Assembly: GCF_040529335.1 (NCBI RefSeq)
Contig: NZ_CP159534.1
Coordinates: 6,572,001-6,636,000 of the forward strand
Length of the DNA stretch: 64,000 nt
Source of the DNA: Streptomyces sp. HUAS MG91
GTDB lineage: Bacteria > Actinomycetota > Actinomycetes > Streptomycetales > Streptomycetaceae
Direction of reading: 5' to 3'
The notes under the pieces are model-generated. The model searched no databases. It saw only the letters and a list, made by a program, of their open reading frames with translations, and had not been told where the DNA came from. Shown here piece after piece: positions 24,786 to 36,230 of this stretch (the first letter of the stretch is position 1; the number at the start of each line of letters is the position of its first letter). Made by a program: the position numbers and the translations under genes.

Positions 24786-24988
24786 CCCGTTCCCCCGATT
24801 TCACCCCACGGTCCACCAACGTGCGTGAACCGAGCGGCCAATGTAGGACGCACGGGTGGCGGGAAATCGGGACTCTCGCATCTTGCCCGAGTTCGCCCGA
24901 AGGCGACCGGGCGTCAACCCGGCTTTACCGGAAGTGACGTGATTTCCGCCGGCGAAGTCCGACCGCGCCCCGGACTACGGCCGTGCCG
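24786..24988 (-). promoter_or_regulatory. Promoter region of the eight-gene operon
   Basis: 203 bp without a gene, between the start of the small protein gene and the end of the hydrolase gene. A minus-strand TACATT (24840-24845) is a reasonable -10 box, with the start codon 55 bases further on. No clear -35 is paired with it. The upstream half has a GC dyad (CGCCTTCGGGCG-type). Confidence 0.35.
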
Positions 24989-25798
24989 TCACGCCGGGTC
25001 CGCCCGCAGGAAGTCCTCCGCGACCCGGATCAGCGCGAGCGGCGCCTCGTCCATCGCGTAGTGCCCGCACACCGGCAGGTCGACCAGCTCGCCGCGGACG
25101 AACCAGCGCAGCCACGTCGCCCGCATCAGGCCCGCCGACAGCGCCGGGTCGAGCTGGCCCGTCACCGCGAGCGCCGGCACCGTCGAGCCCTCGACGCCCG
25201 TGTGGAAGTCGTCGCCGGTCCACGAGTCGAGCCAGCTCCGGAACGCCTTGGCGTCGCTGCGCTCCAGCGAGCGGCGCACCATGCGGTCCAGCCAGGCGGC
25301 CGGGCGGACGCCGCCCGTGGTGACGTCGAGGATCGCGCGCCGGTTCTCCGGCCTGGTGTCCGCGGCCGAGAACAGCTCCCACTGCTCGGGCGGCAGCGGC
25401 AGGCCCGACGCGGGGACCGGCGAGACGCCCACGAGTCGGCGCACTCGCTCCTCGGCCGCCGCCACCACGCGCTGCGCCACACTGGCGCCCATCGAGTGCC
25501 CGATCAGCGAGAACCGCCGCCAGCCGAGCCGGTCCGCGAGGTCCAGGACGTCCGCGGCGCCCTCGGCCGTCGTGCAGGCGCCCGGCACGTCCTTCGCCTC
25601 GCCGTAGCCCCGCAGGTCCACGAGCGCGTACTGGAACGTCTCGCGGTCGAGGTCGGGCACGATCGGCGCGAACGCGGACCGGTCGGCGAACCAGCCGTGC
25701 ACCACGATCACCTTGTGCGGCCCGTCGCCGTGCAGCTCGTGGGGGAGGCGGAACGCCGATGCCGACGGCGGATGCCGCGGCGAGCGGGAGGAGGCCAC
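24989..25798 (-). CDS. Alpha/beta hydrolase
   Basis: 269 residues from the GTG at 25796-25798 (AGGAG five bases upstream). Classical hydrolase: KVIVVHGWFADRSAF (oxyanion HG), SLIGHSMGASVAQ (nucleophile Ser in GHSMG), ALAVTGQLDPAL (acid Asp) and LPVCGHYAMDEAP (catalytic His). Resembles small esterases or chloroperoxidase-like hydrolases; substrate unknown. Cytoplasmic. Confidence 0.87.
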   Translation of the reverse strand: MASSRSPRHPPSASAFRLPHELHGDGPHKVIVVHGWFADRSAFAPIVPDLDRETFQYALVDLRGYGEAKDVPGACTTAEGAADVLDLADRLGWRRFSLIGHSMGASVAQRVVAAAEERVRRLVGVSPVPASGLPLPPEQWELFSAADTRPENRRAILDVTTGGVRPAAWLDRMVRRSLERSDAKAFRSWLDSWTGDDFHTGVEGSTVPALAVTGQLDPALSAGLMRATWLRWFVRGELVDLPVCGHYAMDEAPLALIRVAEDFLRADPA

Positions 25799-25901
25799 GT
25801 CGACTCCTGGAGGTCTGGGGCGGTGCCGGTCGCGTCCACGGTTGCGCGCGCCCGGGCCGCCCACAAGGGGGCGTACACCGCCGATCGGTGACAATGGGGG
25901 C

Positions 25902-29064
<3,163 letters not shown>

Positions 29065-29073
29065 GGCGACCGG

Positions 29074-29805
29074 TCACACGCGCGAGGCCCGTGCCGCGTG
29101 CGCGACCGCGGCACGGGCCAGCGCCTGCACGATCGGATGAGGGCGGCTGCCGTCGCCGTGCAGCTCCGGCTGGAACAGGGTGGCCAGGAAGAACGGGTGC
29201 CGGTCGGTGGCGAGTTCGGCGACCCTGACCTGGCCCTCCTCGTCCTCGCCCGTGAACCGCAGCCCGTGTGCGCGCAGCGTGTCCAGGTGCGCGGACGGCC
29301 CGTACCGGCAGTGGTAGCGCTCGACCGTGCGGTCCGCGCCGAGCACCGACTCGGCCAGCGACCCGGCGGTCAGCGTCACCGTGCCCTCGTGGCCGACCAG
29401 CGAGCAGGCCAGCGGGGTGATCAGGAGGTCGTCGGCGCCGGGATCGTTCTCGGCGTGCGCCACCTCCGTCAGGCCGCACACGTTCCGCGCGAACTCCAGG
29501 AGGGTGTGCTGGAAGCCGCCGCACGTGCCGAGGAACGGGATGCCGTGCTCACGGGCCGTCCGGATCGCGGCGAGCACACCCGCCTCACTGCGGTACGGGC
29601 TGCCCGGCAGCACCCAGACCGCGTCGAAGCCCCGTACGGCGTCGGGCGCCGACGCGTCCTCGCTCGGGATCCAGTACGCGTCGAGCACCAGACGCTCGCG
29701 CGAGGCGAGGGCGTCCAGGAGGAGCGGTACGCGGGTGTGGGCGACGACGTTCGGGGAGCGGTCGGCGACCAGGGCGACACGAGCGCGGGGAAAAGGCTGG
29801 GCCAT
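29074..29805 (-). CDS. CTP-synthase C-terminal-like class I glutamine amidotransferase
   Basis: 243 residues from the ATG at 29803-29805; ATGs at 29814 and 29823 are alternatives and no RBS decides. The family opens VALVADRSPNVVAHTRVPLL. Nucleophile elbow FLGTCGGFQHTLLEF carries Cys, but the usual catalytic HPE is QPE (LFQPELHGDG), so the charge relay is altered, a trait of this CTP-synthase-like subfamily. Function unknown. Divergent from the LysR gene, which may regulate it. Confidence 0.75.
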   Translation of the reverse strand: MAQPFPRARVALVADRSPNVVAHTRVPLLLDALASRERLVLDAYWIPSEDASAPDAVRGFDAVWVLPGSPYRSEAGVLAAIRTAREHGIPFLGTCGGFQHTLLEFARNVCGLTEVAHAENDPGADDLLITPLACSLVGHEGTVTLTAGSLAESVLGADRTVERYHCRYGPSAHLDTLRAHGLRFTGEDEEGQVRVAELATDRHPFFLATLFQPELHGDGSRPHPIVQALARAAVAHAARASRV

Positions 29806-29910
29806 GGCTGTCATGCGGTTCATCGTCGGCGCGAGCCGTGGTTCACGTCCAACGATGAAGACTGCACCCTCCATAAGCATTCCTGATGTGCGTTACCGAT
29901 ACTGGGGCGC

Positions 29911-30867
29911 ATGGACCCCCACCTGCTGCGCACGTACGTCACCGTGGCCCGCCTCGCCTCCTTCTCCGAGGCGGCGCGGGAACTCGGCTACACCCAGTCC
30001 GCCGTCTCGCAGCACATCGCGGCCCTCGAACAGGACCTCGGCGCTCCGCTCCTGACCCGGCGGCCCGTCCTGCCCACCCCCGCGGGCGACCGGCTCCTCG
30101 AACACGCCGGGCCCCTGCTGCTGCGCCTGGAAGCGGCCCGCGCCGACGTCCGCCGCACCGCCGCCGCGCCCGACACCGGGCTCGTCCTCGCCGTCACCCC
30201 GACCGCGCTGCGCGGCCGCACCGCGGCGCTGCTGCCGCCCACCGGCGTGACCGTGCGGGTGCTGGCCCGCGAGGAGATCGCCGCCGAGGTCGCCACCGGC
30301 GGCGCCGATCTGGGCGTCGTCGACGGGGTCGCCGCGCCCAGCGACCCGCTGCGGCTGCCCGACGTCGCCCCGCTCACCCGCCGCGGCATCGCCGAGGAGC
30401 CCGTCCACGTGGTGTTGCCGCGGGAGCATCCGCTGGGCCGCCGCCCTGGGCTGCGCCTCGCCGACCTCGTGGACGCCCGCTGGCTCGACGCCCCGGATGC
30501 GGGCGTGCCGCTCGACCAGCTGCGCGCGGCCCAGGGCGGCGGCGGGTTCCGGGCCGCTCTGCGCTGCGACGGCACCGACCTGCGCACCCTGCTCACCCTC
30601 GCCGCGGCGGGCCACGGCCTGACCGTCCTGCCCGCCTCGCTGGCCGCCGACGCGCCGGGCACGGTCGCGGTGCCGCTCACCGCGCCCCGCATCGTGCACC
30701 GCACGGAACTCGTCCACACCGGCACCCTGCGCGGCCCCGCCGCCCGGCTCGCGGCGGCCCTGGAGGGCAGGGGCGCGTTCGCGTCGCCCTCCGAGGGCGG
30801 GCAGGATGCTGCCGTGACAGCCCCAGCCGCCCCCATCCCGCACGCACCCACGGAGGCCCGGACATGA
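29911..30867 (+). CDS. LysR family transcriptional regulator
   Basis: 318 residues. N-terminal winged helix-turn-helix: LLRTYVTVARLASFSEAARE, LGYTQSAVSQHIAALEQDLG, followed by the type 2 periplasmic-binding-like effector domain (about 90-290, AEEPVHVVLPREHPLG, DLRTLLTLAAAGHGLTVLPA). Its stop overlaps the M24 peptidase start (ATGA, 30864-30867), so regulator and peptidase are co-translated. The divergent amidotransferase-like gene 105 bp away is the likely classical target. Confidence 0.92.
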   Translation: MDPHLLRTYVTVARLASFSEAARELGYTQSAVSQHIAALEQDLGAPLLTRRPVLPTPAGDRLLEHAGPLLLRLEAARADVRRTAAAPDTGLVLAVTPTALRGRTAALLPPTGVTVRVLAREEIAAEVATGGADLGVVDGVAAPSDPLRLPDVAPLTRRGIAEEPVHVVLPREHPLGRRPGLRLADLVDARWLDAPDAGVPLDQLRAAQGGGGFRAALRCDGTDLRTLLTLAAAGHGLTVLPASLAADAPGTVAVPLTAPRIVHRTELVHTGTLRGPAARLAAALEGRGAFASPSEGGQDAAVTAPAAPIPHAPTEART

Positions 30868-32000
30868 CGACCGGTACACCCGCGCCCTTCACCGCAGCCG
30901 ACTACCAGGCCCGCATGGACCGTGCCGCCCGGTCCGCCGCCGACGCCGGACTCGCCGGGGTGCTCGTCGCGCCGGGCCCCGACCTGGTCTGGCTCACCGG
31001 CTACCACGTGCCGGCCGACACCGAACGGCTCACCCTGCTGGTGCTCGCCGCCGGACAGCGGCCCACCCTCGTCGTCCCGACCCTGGAGGCGCCCGACGCC
31101 GCCAAGGCCGCGGGCGCCGACGCGATGACGCTGCGCGACTGGACCGACGGCAAGAACCCGTACGACGTGGCGGCGCCCCTGCTGGAGAAGTCCGGCCGCT
31201 TCGGCGTCAGCGACAACGCCTGGGCGATGCACCTGCTCGGCCTCCAGAAGACCCTCCCCGACACCTCGTACGTGTCCCTCACCGAGGCGCTTCCCATGCT
31301 GCGCGCCGTCAAGGACGCCGCCGAACTGGAGCGGCTCGCGGCCGCCGGCGCCGCGGCCGACGCCACGTACGAGGAGATCAAGAAGGTGCCCTTCGCGGGC
31401 CGCAAGGAGATCGACCTCTCCCGTGAACTCGCCGACCTGCTGCGGCGGTTCGGGCACGAGCAGGTCGACTTCACGCTCGTCTGCTCCGGGCCCAACGGTG
31501 CCAACCCGCACCACGCGCCGGGCGACCGCGTCATCCAGGACGGCGACATGATCGTCCTCGACTTCGGCGGCCTCAAGGACGGCTACGGCTCCGACACCTC
31601 GCGCACCGTGCACGTCGGCGAGCCGACCGCCGAGGAGCGCGAGGTCCACGACGTCGTGCGGGCCGCCCAGACCGCGGCCTGCGACGCCGTGCGGCCCGGC
31701 ATCGCCTGCCAGGAGGTCGACCGGGTGGCCCGCAAGGTCATCACCGACGCCGGGTACGGCGAGTACTTCATCCACCGCACCGGGCACGGCATCGGTGTCA
31801 CCACCCACGAACCGCCGTACATGATCGAGGGCGAGGAGCAGGAGCTGGTGCCCGGCATGTGCTTCTCCGTGGAGCCCGGCATCTATCTCCCCGGCCGCTT
31901 CGGTGTACGTATCGAAGACATCGTCACGGTCACCGGTGCGGACGGGGGCGGCGGCAAGCGCCTCAACGCCACCTCACGGGAACTGGCGATCGTCGGCTGA
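30864..32000 (+). CDS. M24 family metallopeptidase (Xaa-Pro aminopeptidase-like)
   Basis: 378 residues. An N-terminal creatinase-like domain (about 1-150) is followed by the pita-bread domain with five metal ligands: VLDFGGLKDGYGSDTSRT (two Asp), HRTGHGIGVTTHEPPYM (His), FSVEPGIYLPGRFGVRIEDI (two Glu). Cleaves an N-terminal residue next to proline in cytoplasmic peptides. Translationally coupled to LysR. A strong hairpin at its stop codon ends the unit. Confidence 0.93.
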   Translation: MTTGTPAPFTAADYQARMDRAARSAADAGLAGVLVAPGPDLVWLTGYHVPADTERLTLLVLAAGQRPTLVVPTLEAPDAAKAAGADAMTLRDWTDGKNPYDVAAPLLEKSGRFGVSDNAWAMHLLGLQKTLPDTSYVSLTEALPMLRAVKDAAELERLAAAGAAADATYEEIKKVPFAGRKEIDLSRELADLLRRFGHEQVDFTLVCSGPNGANPHHAPGDRVIQDGDMIVLDFGGLKDGYGSDTSRTVHVGEPTAEEREVHDVVRAAQTAACDAVRPGIACQEVDRVARKVITDAGYGEYFIHRTGHGIGVTTHEPPYMIEGEEQELVPGMCFSVEPGIYLPGRFGVRIEDIVTVTGADGGGGKRLNATSRELAIVG

Positions 32001-32019
32001 CACCGGCCGTCAGCCGACG
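31991..32019 (+). terminator. Hairpin over the stop codon of the M24 peptidase gene
   Basis: Perfect 10-bp arms CGTCGGCTGA (31991-32000) and TCAGCCGACG (32010-32019) with a 9-base loop. The TGA stop is the end of the left arm. Placed between convergent genes, it can act on both strands. No T-run, as is usual in Streptomyces. Confidence 0.65.
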
Positions 32020-32051
32020 TACGACCCCGGGGCGCCGGGCGGCAACAGGCC

Positions 32052-33797
32052 CTAGGGCGCCTCCACCACCACGGCCGACTCGGGCGGGACCGTCAGGAGG
32101 CCGTCGGTGCCGGGGATGTCGATGGGGGACCAGGCGGCGAGGAGGCGGGTTACCGGGCGGCCCAGCGGGATCGACACCGGCGCCCCGGACAGATTCACCG
32201 CCACCCGGACGTCCCCGCGCCGGCAGGCGAGCCACCGGGCCCGCTCGTCGAAGGCGACCCGCACCGCCGCCAGATCCGGGTTCTGAAGATCCATGCGGGC
32301 GCGCCGCAGCGCGATCAGCGTCCGGTACCAGGCCAGCACGCGCGCGTGGTCGCCCGTCTCCCGCTCGGGCCAGTTCAGGCACGACCGCTCCCGGGTGGCC
32401 GGATCCTGCGGATCGGGAATGTCGGCCTCCGCCCAGCCGTGCGCCGCGAACTCCCGGCGCCGCCCCTTGCGGACGGCCTCGGCGAGCTCCGGATCGGTGT
32501 GGTCGGTGAAGTACTGCCAGGGCGTGCTCGCCGCCCACTCCTCGCCCATGAACAGCATCGGGGTGAAGGGCCCCGTCAGCACCAGCGTGGCCGCGCACGC
32601 CAGGAGGCCGGGGGAGAGGGAGGCGGCCAGGCGGTCGCCCTGCGCGCGGTTGCCCACCTGATCGTGCGTCTGCGTGTAGGCGAGCAGCCGGTGCGCGGGC
32701 ACCCGGGCACGGTCCAGGGGACGCCCGTGGCGACGGCCGCGGAACGTCGAGTACGTACCGTCGTGGAAGAAGCCGTGCGTGAGCGTCTTGGCCACCGCGG
32801 CCAGCGGTTCGCGCGCGAAGTCGGCGTAGTAGCCCTGCCGTTCACCGGTGACGGCCGCGTGCAGCGCGTGATGGACGTCGTCGTTCCACTGCGCGTGCAG
32901 CCCGAGGCCGCCCTCGGCGCGGGGCGTGATGACGCGCGGGTCGCCGAGGTCGGACTCGCCGATCAGGAACAGCGGGCGGCCCAGGCGCGCGGCCAGCTCG
33001 TCGACCTCCGCCGACAGCTCCTCCAGGAAGGGCAGGGCGCGACGGTCGTGGAGTTCGTGGATCGCGTCCAGGCGCAGCCCGTCCAGACGGTACTCGCGCA
33101 GCCAGGCGAGCGCGCTGCCGGTCAGATAGGCGCGGACCTCGTCGGAGCCGGCCGCGTCCAGGTTCACGGCGCTGCCCCAGGGCGTGTGATGGGTGTCCGT
33201 GAAGTACGGGCCGAACACCGGCAGGTAGTTGCCGGACGGGCCCAGATGGTTGTGGACCACGTCGAGGACGACCCCGAGGCCCAGCTCGTGCGCCGCGTCG
33301 ACGAACCGCTTCAGTGCCTCCGGGCCGCCGTACGGCTCGTGCACGGCCCACAGGCTGACCCCGTCGTAGCCCCACCCGTACCGGCCGGGCACGGGGCACA
33401 GGGGCATCAGCTCGACGTGCGTGACGCCCAGTTCGGCCAGATGCCCGAGCCGCGCGGCGACCGCGTCGAGCGTGCCCTCCTCGGTGTACGTGCCCACGTG
33501 CAGCTCGTACAGGACGGCGCCGGTCAGATCGCGCCCGGCCCACTCGCCGCGCCACGCGTATCGCCGGTGGTCGACGACCGCGCTGGGTCCGTCGGGCCCG
33601 TCGGGCTGGCGGGCCGAGCGGGGATCGGGCAGCAGCGGGCCGCCGTCGAGACGGAAGCCGTAGCGGTCCCCGTCGGCGGCGTCCGCCGTCCCCGTCCACC
33701 AGCCGACCCGGTCCGTATCGCGCTCCAACGCGTGCGTGGCGCCCTCCAACAGGAGTTCCACACGCTCGGCCTGCGGTGCCCACACCTCGAACTGCAC
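32052..33797 (-). CDS. treZ: Malto-oligosyltrehalose trehalohydrolase
   Basis: 581 residues from the GTG at 33795-33797, chosen for the GAGGGGG site just upstream. N-terminal beta-sandwich (FEVWAPQAERVELLLE), then a GH13 barrel with VVLDVVHNHLG, GLRLDAIHEL (nucleophile Asp), FLIGESDLGD (acid Glu) and TQTHDQVGNR. Releases trehalose from maltooligosyl-trehalose made by TreY (37412-39754). Cytoplasmic; part of glycogen-to-trehalose conversion along with glgX nearby. Confidence 0.96.
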   Translation of the reverse strand: MQFEVWAPQAERVELLLEGATHALERDTDRVGWWTGTADAADGDRYGFRLDGGPLLPDPRSARQPDGPDGPSAVVDHRRYAWRGEWAGRDLTGAVLYELHVGTYTEEGTLDAVAARLGHLAELGVTHVELMPLCPVPGRYGWGYDGVSLWAVHEPYGGPEALKRFVDAAHELGLGVVLDVVHNHLGPSGNYLPVFGPYFTDTHHTPWGSAVNLDAAGSDEVRAYLTGSALAWLREYRLDGLRLDAIHELHDRRALPFLEELSAEVDELAARLGRPLFLIGESDLGDPRVITPRAEGGLGLHAQWNDDVHHALHAAVTGERQGYYADFAREPLAAVAKTLTHGFFHDGTYSTFRGRRHGRPLDRARVPAHRLLAYTQTHDQVGNRAQGDRLAASLSPGLLACAATLVLTGPFTPMLFMGEEWAASTPWQYFTDHTDPELAEAVRKGRRREFAAHGWAEADIPDPQDPATRERSCLNWPERETGDHARVLAWYRTLIALRRARMDLQNPDLAAVRVAFDERARWLACRRGDVRVAVNLSGAPVSIPLGRPVTRLLAAWSPIDIPGTDGLLTVPPESAVVVEAP

Positions 33798-34013
33798 GGA
33801 CGTTCCCCCTCGCGCAACAGGTTGTCTGCTCACGGTGACGATCCGTCCCATGGTGCGTCAGACCTGATCGCCGCGCCGCCTGTTCACCGAGGTGGGTTCC
33901 GTGTCACACGAAGATCACACGCGGCCGGCGCCATCCGCGGCGCCACAGCGGTCTCCGTGCGGCGCTCCGCGAATTCTGGACACCTCGGCCGTCACTGCCG
34001 GACAATCGCCACT
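33798..34013. promoter_or_regulatory. Divergent promoter region treZ / FHA gene with 11-bp palindrome
   Basis: 216 bp between divergent starts. CGTGTCACACG at 33900-33910 is a perfect palindrome about 100 bases before treZ, a possible sugar-regulator site. On the FHA side GACAATCGCCACTGTG places a -10-like GACAAT 7 bases before the GTG, suggesting a leaderless transcript. Confidence 0.35.
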
Positions 34014-34589
34014 GTGACGTCCTCGTTCGAACACCACACGTACCCGGCTCGGCTCTCCGACGCCGAGCGGGACCGTGCGCTGAAGGTGCTCAGGGACGGT
34101 GTCGCGCTCGGCCGGCTCTCGCACGACACGTTCGTGCGCCGCATGGAGCTGGCCCTCACCACGCAGAAGCCCGACGAACTCGCGGCGCTCACCGCCGACC
34201 TGCGGCACGAGAACCGCTGGACCCGGGCGATGCTCGGCGCCGTGGGCGCCGTCTCCGGCTTCACGGTGCGGCTGCACCGGGCGTGGACCGTGGAGCGGCT
34301 GCCGAAGCTGCTGCTGCCGCCCGTCGACCGGCAGCACCCGCTGCGCATCGGCCGCGACCCGGCCAGCGGGCTGCGGCTCAGCCACGAGACGGTCTCCCGC
34401 GTGCACGCCGAGCTGAGCCGCCAGGGCGGCCTGTGGATCCTGCGCGACCTCGGCTCCACCAACGGCACGTCCGTGAACGGGCGCCGGGTGATCGGCGCCG
34501 CCGTCGTCAGGGACGGCGACCAGGTCGGATTCGGCCGCATGTCGTTCCGGCTGTCCGCCGACCGCGGCCCCGCGCCGGGCCGGGGCTGA
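34014..34589 (+). CDS. DUF1707 and FHA domain protein
   Basis: 191 residues from the GTG at 34014. Residues 10-65 are a DUF1707 domain (LSDAERDRALKVLRDGVALG, LSHDTFVRRMELAL), a short module common at N-termini in Streptomyces. The FHA domain (about 105-180) is complete: LRIGRDPASGLRLSHETVSR, VHAEL, DLGSTNGTSVNG. FHA binds phosphothreonine, so this is a soluble reader of Ser/Thr kinase signalling. No adjacent kinase; the nearest is at 18.5-19.7 kb. Confidence 0.88.
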   Translation: MTSSFEHHTYPARLSDAERDRALKVLRDGVALGRLSHDTFVRRMELALTTQKPDELAALTADLRHENRWTRAMLGAVGAVSGFTVRLHRAWTVERLPKLLLPPVDRQHPLRIGRDPASGLRLSHETVSRVHAELSRQGGLWILRDLGSTNGTSVNGRRVIGAAVVRDGDQVGFGRMSFRLSADRGPAPGRG

Positions 34590-34599
34590 CCGGCACCGC

Positions 34600-35841
34600 T
34601 CAGCCCTGCGCGTGCCGGACGGCCGCGACCGTGGTCCGCGCCTGGTGCTCGATCTGGTGGGCCACCGGCACCCACCGCGCCCCGAACCGGTCCGCGTACA
34701 CCTCGCACCAGCGGGTGACGAGGAGGTCGAGCCGGGGCGCCGCCCGGTCCTCGGCCTCCTCCAGGACCCGCAGCAGCATGGCGGCGGCCCGCAGCGGCAG
34801 CCGCCGGGCGAACGCGTCGATGCTGCCGACGTACGCCATCGTCGCGTCCGGCGGTGGCGGCTGCATCCAGTCCTCGGCGAGCCCCGGCACCAGGCTCAGC
34901 GCCCAGCGCGCCGCCCGCAGCAACGGCCCCCGGGTGTCCGGGAGCCGGGGCAGCGCCTCCGCGAGGATGTCCTCCACGAGCCGGGTGTCGCGGCTGATCC
35001 GCGCCGACAGCCGCCGCAGGGCCCGCTCCGGCGCCGGATGCGGCGCCGGGTCGTCCACCAGGTCGCTGGCCCACATCGGGACCTCCACGATCGCCGTGGA
35101 CCCGCCGTACCGGTGCGCGTGGTGCCAGGTGGAGTGCCGGGCGTCGTCGGGCAGGCTCGGGAACGCCGCCTGCGCGTCCGGATCCGGCATCACGTGCACG
35201 CCCGGCCCCGAGGCGGGCCAGCCCGCCGCGTCCGACGCGCCCGTCTCCACCGGTATGTGCAGCTCGGCCGCCGACTTGGCGAACGGCTCCGCCAGCCCCG
35301 GGATGTCCTGCGTCAACTGCACCCAGCTGCCGCCCAGTTCCGTGCCGTGCAGGGACACCTGGAGGTAGGGGCGCAGCGTGTCGATGACGCCGGTGAGCGC
35401 CGTGGTCTCCGGTGGCAGCCGGTCGGCCGGCAGGACCGACGGCGACCACTCGGGCTGCTCGGGCCCGGCCGGGCGGAAGAAGCCGCGGTGGTAGTCGAGG
35501 AGCGTGCGCGGCGCGGGGTTCGTGTGCAGGGCCGCGCCGTCCGGGTCCGCGCACAGCAGGAAGTGCCAGGACCGGTCGGATCTCAGCGCCTGGTCGTAGA
35601 GGGCCTGCTGGGCCAGGTGCAGCGCCGTGGCACCGCCGGTGGGTTCGTTGGCATGGGCGCCCGCGACGATCAGGACCGTACGCGGGTCATGGCCCACGGA
35701 CAGCAGATGCAAGGGACGCCCCCCGCGCGACGTGCCCACCTGGCGCAGTCGGCACAGGTCAGGCCGTACAGTCGTCAGCTCCCGCGCTGACCGGGCCAGT
35801 TCGGCCGTAGTGGGGTACCGCTGGTCCGTCAGATGACTCAC
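34600..35841 (-). CDS. M14 family zinc carboxypeptidase
   Basis: 413 residues from the GTG at 35839-35841; upstream in-frame starts lack an RBS. M14 motifs: VLIVAGAHANEPTGGATAL (zinc ligands His and Glu in HxxE), VSLHGTELGG (third ligand His), and STAIVEVPMWAS (catalytic Glu). No signal peptide, so probably intracellular. The C-terminal 140 residues are an alpha-helical extension. Substrate unknown. Convergent with the FHA gene. Confidence 0.85.
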   Translation of the reverse strand: MSHLTDQRYPTTAELARSARELTTVRPDLCRLRQVGTSRGGRPLHLLSVGHDPRTVLIVAGAHANEPTGGATALHLAQQALYDQALRSDRSWHFLLCADPDGAALHTNPAPRTLLDYHRGFFRPAGPEQPEWSPSVLPADRLPPETTALTGVIDTLRPYLQVSLHGTELGGSWVQLTQDIPGLAEPFAKSAAELHIPVETGASDAAGWPASGPGVHVMPDPDAQAAFPSLPDDARHSTWHHAHRYGGSTAIVEVPMWASDLVDDPAPHPAPERALRRLSARISRDTRLVEDILAEALPRLPDTRGPLLRAARWALSLVPGLAEDWMQPPPPDATMAYVGSIDAFARRLPLRAAAMLLRVLEEAEDRAAPRLDLLVTRWCEVYADRFGARWVPVAHQIEHQARTTVAAVRHAQG

Positions 35842-36230
35842 CCCCGCTGGTGCTCCCGCCGTCGGCAATCCGCAGTACCCCACGCTTGCCGGTCTCTGTC
35901 AAGAAGGTCTGTACCGGTACCGTCCCGCCGGTGCGCCGGCTCCCGCAATCATCCCGGAAACGTGCGCCCTGCCGAGGGGGAATCCCGGTTCCGGTCCGCC
36001 GCCCCGGCACTGTAGGCCGTCCCGACACGGCCCCGCCTGCGCATCGTCGCCCCGCCACGCCGACCCGCGACAGGGAGTTCACACGGCGTTCATGGCGCGC
36101 CGGAGCGCTCCGGCGGGCGAACCCGTCACCCGCACGGCCGTACGAGTGCTGCGCGCCCCCACCGGTGGTGGTGCCCTGGGAGGATCCGTGCGCGGCACCC
36201 GGCGCACCGGCACAGAGAGGGAGCCCCGCG
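35842..36230. other. 389-bp divergent intergenic region, no supportable gene
   Basis: This lies between the start of the M14 gene and the start of the P450 gene. Open frames extend upstream of the P450 start but lack P450-like or other sequence. A perfect palindrome GTACCGGTAC lies at 35911-35920, 70 bases before the M14 start, and could be an operator. Confidence 0.4.
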
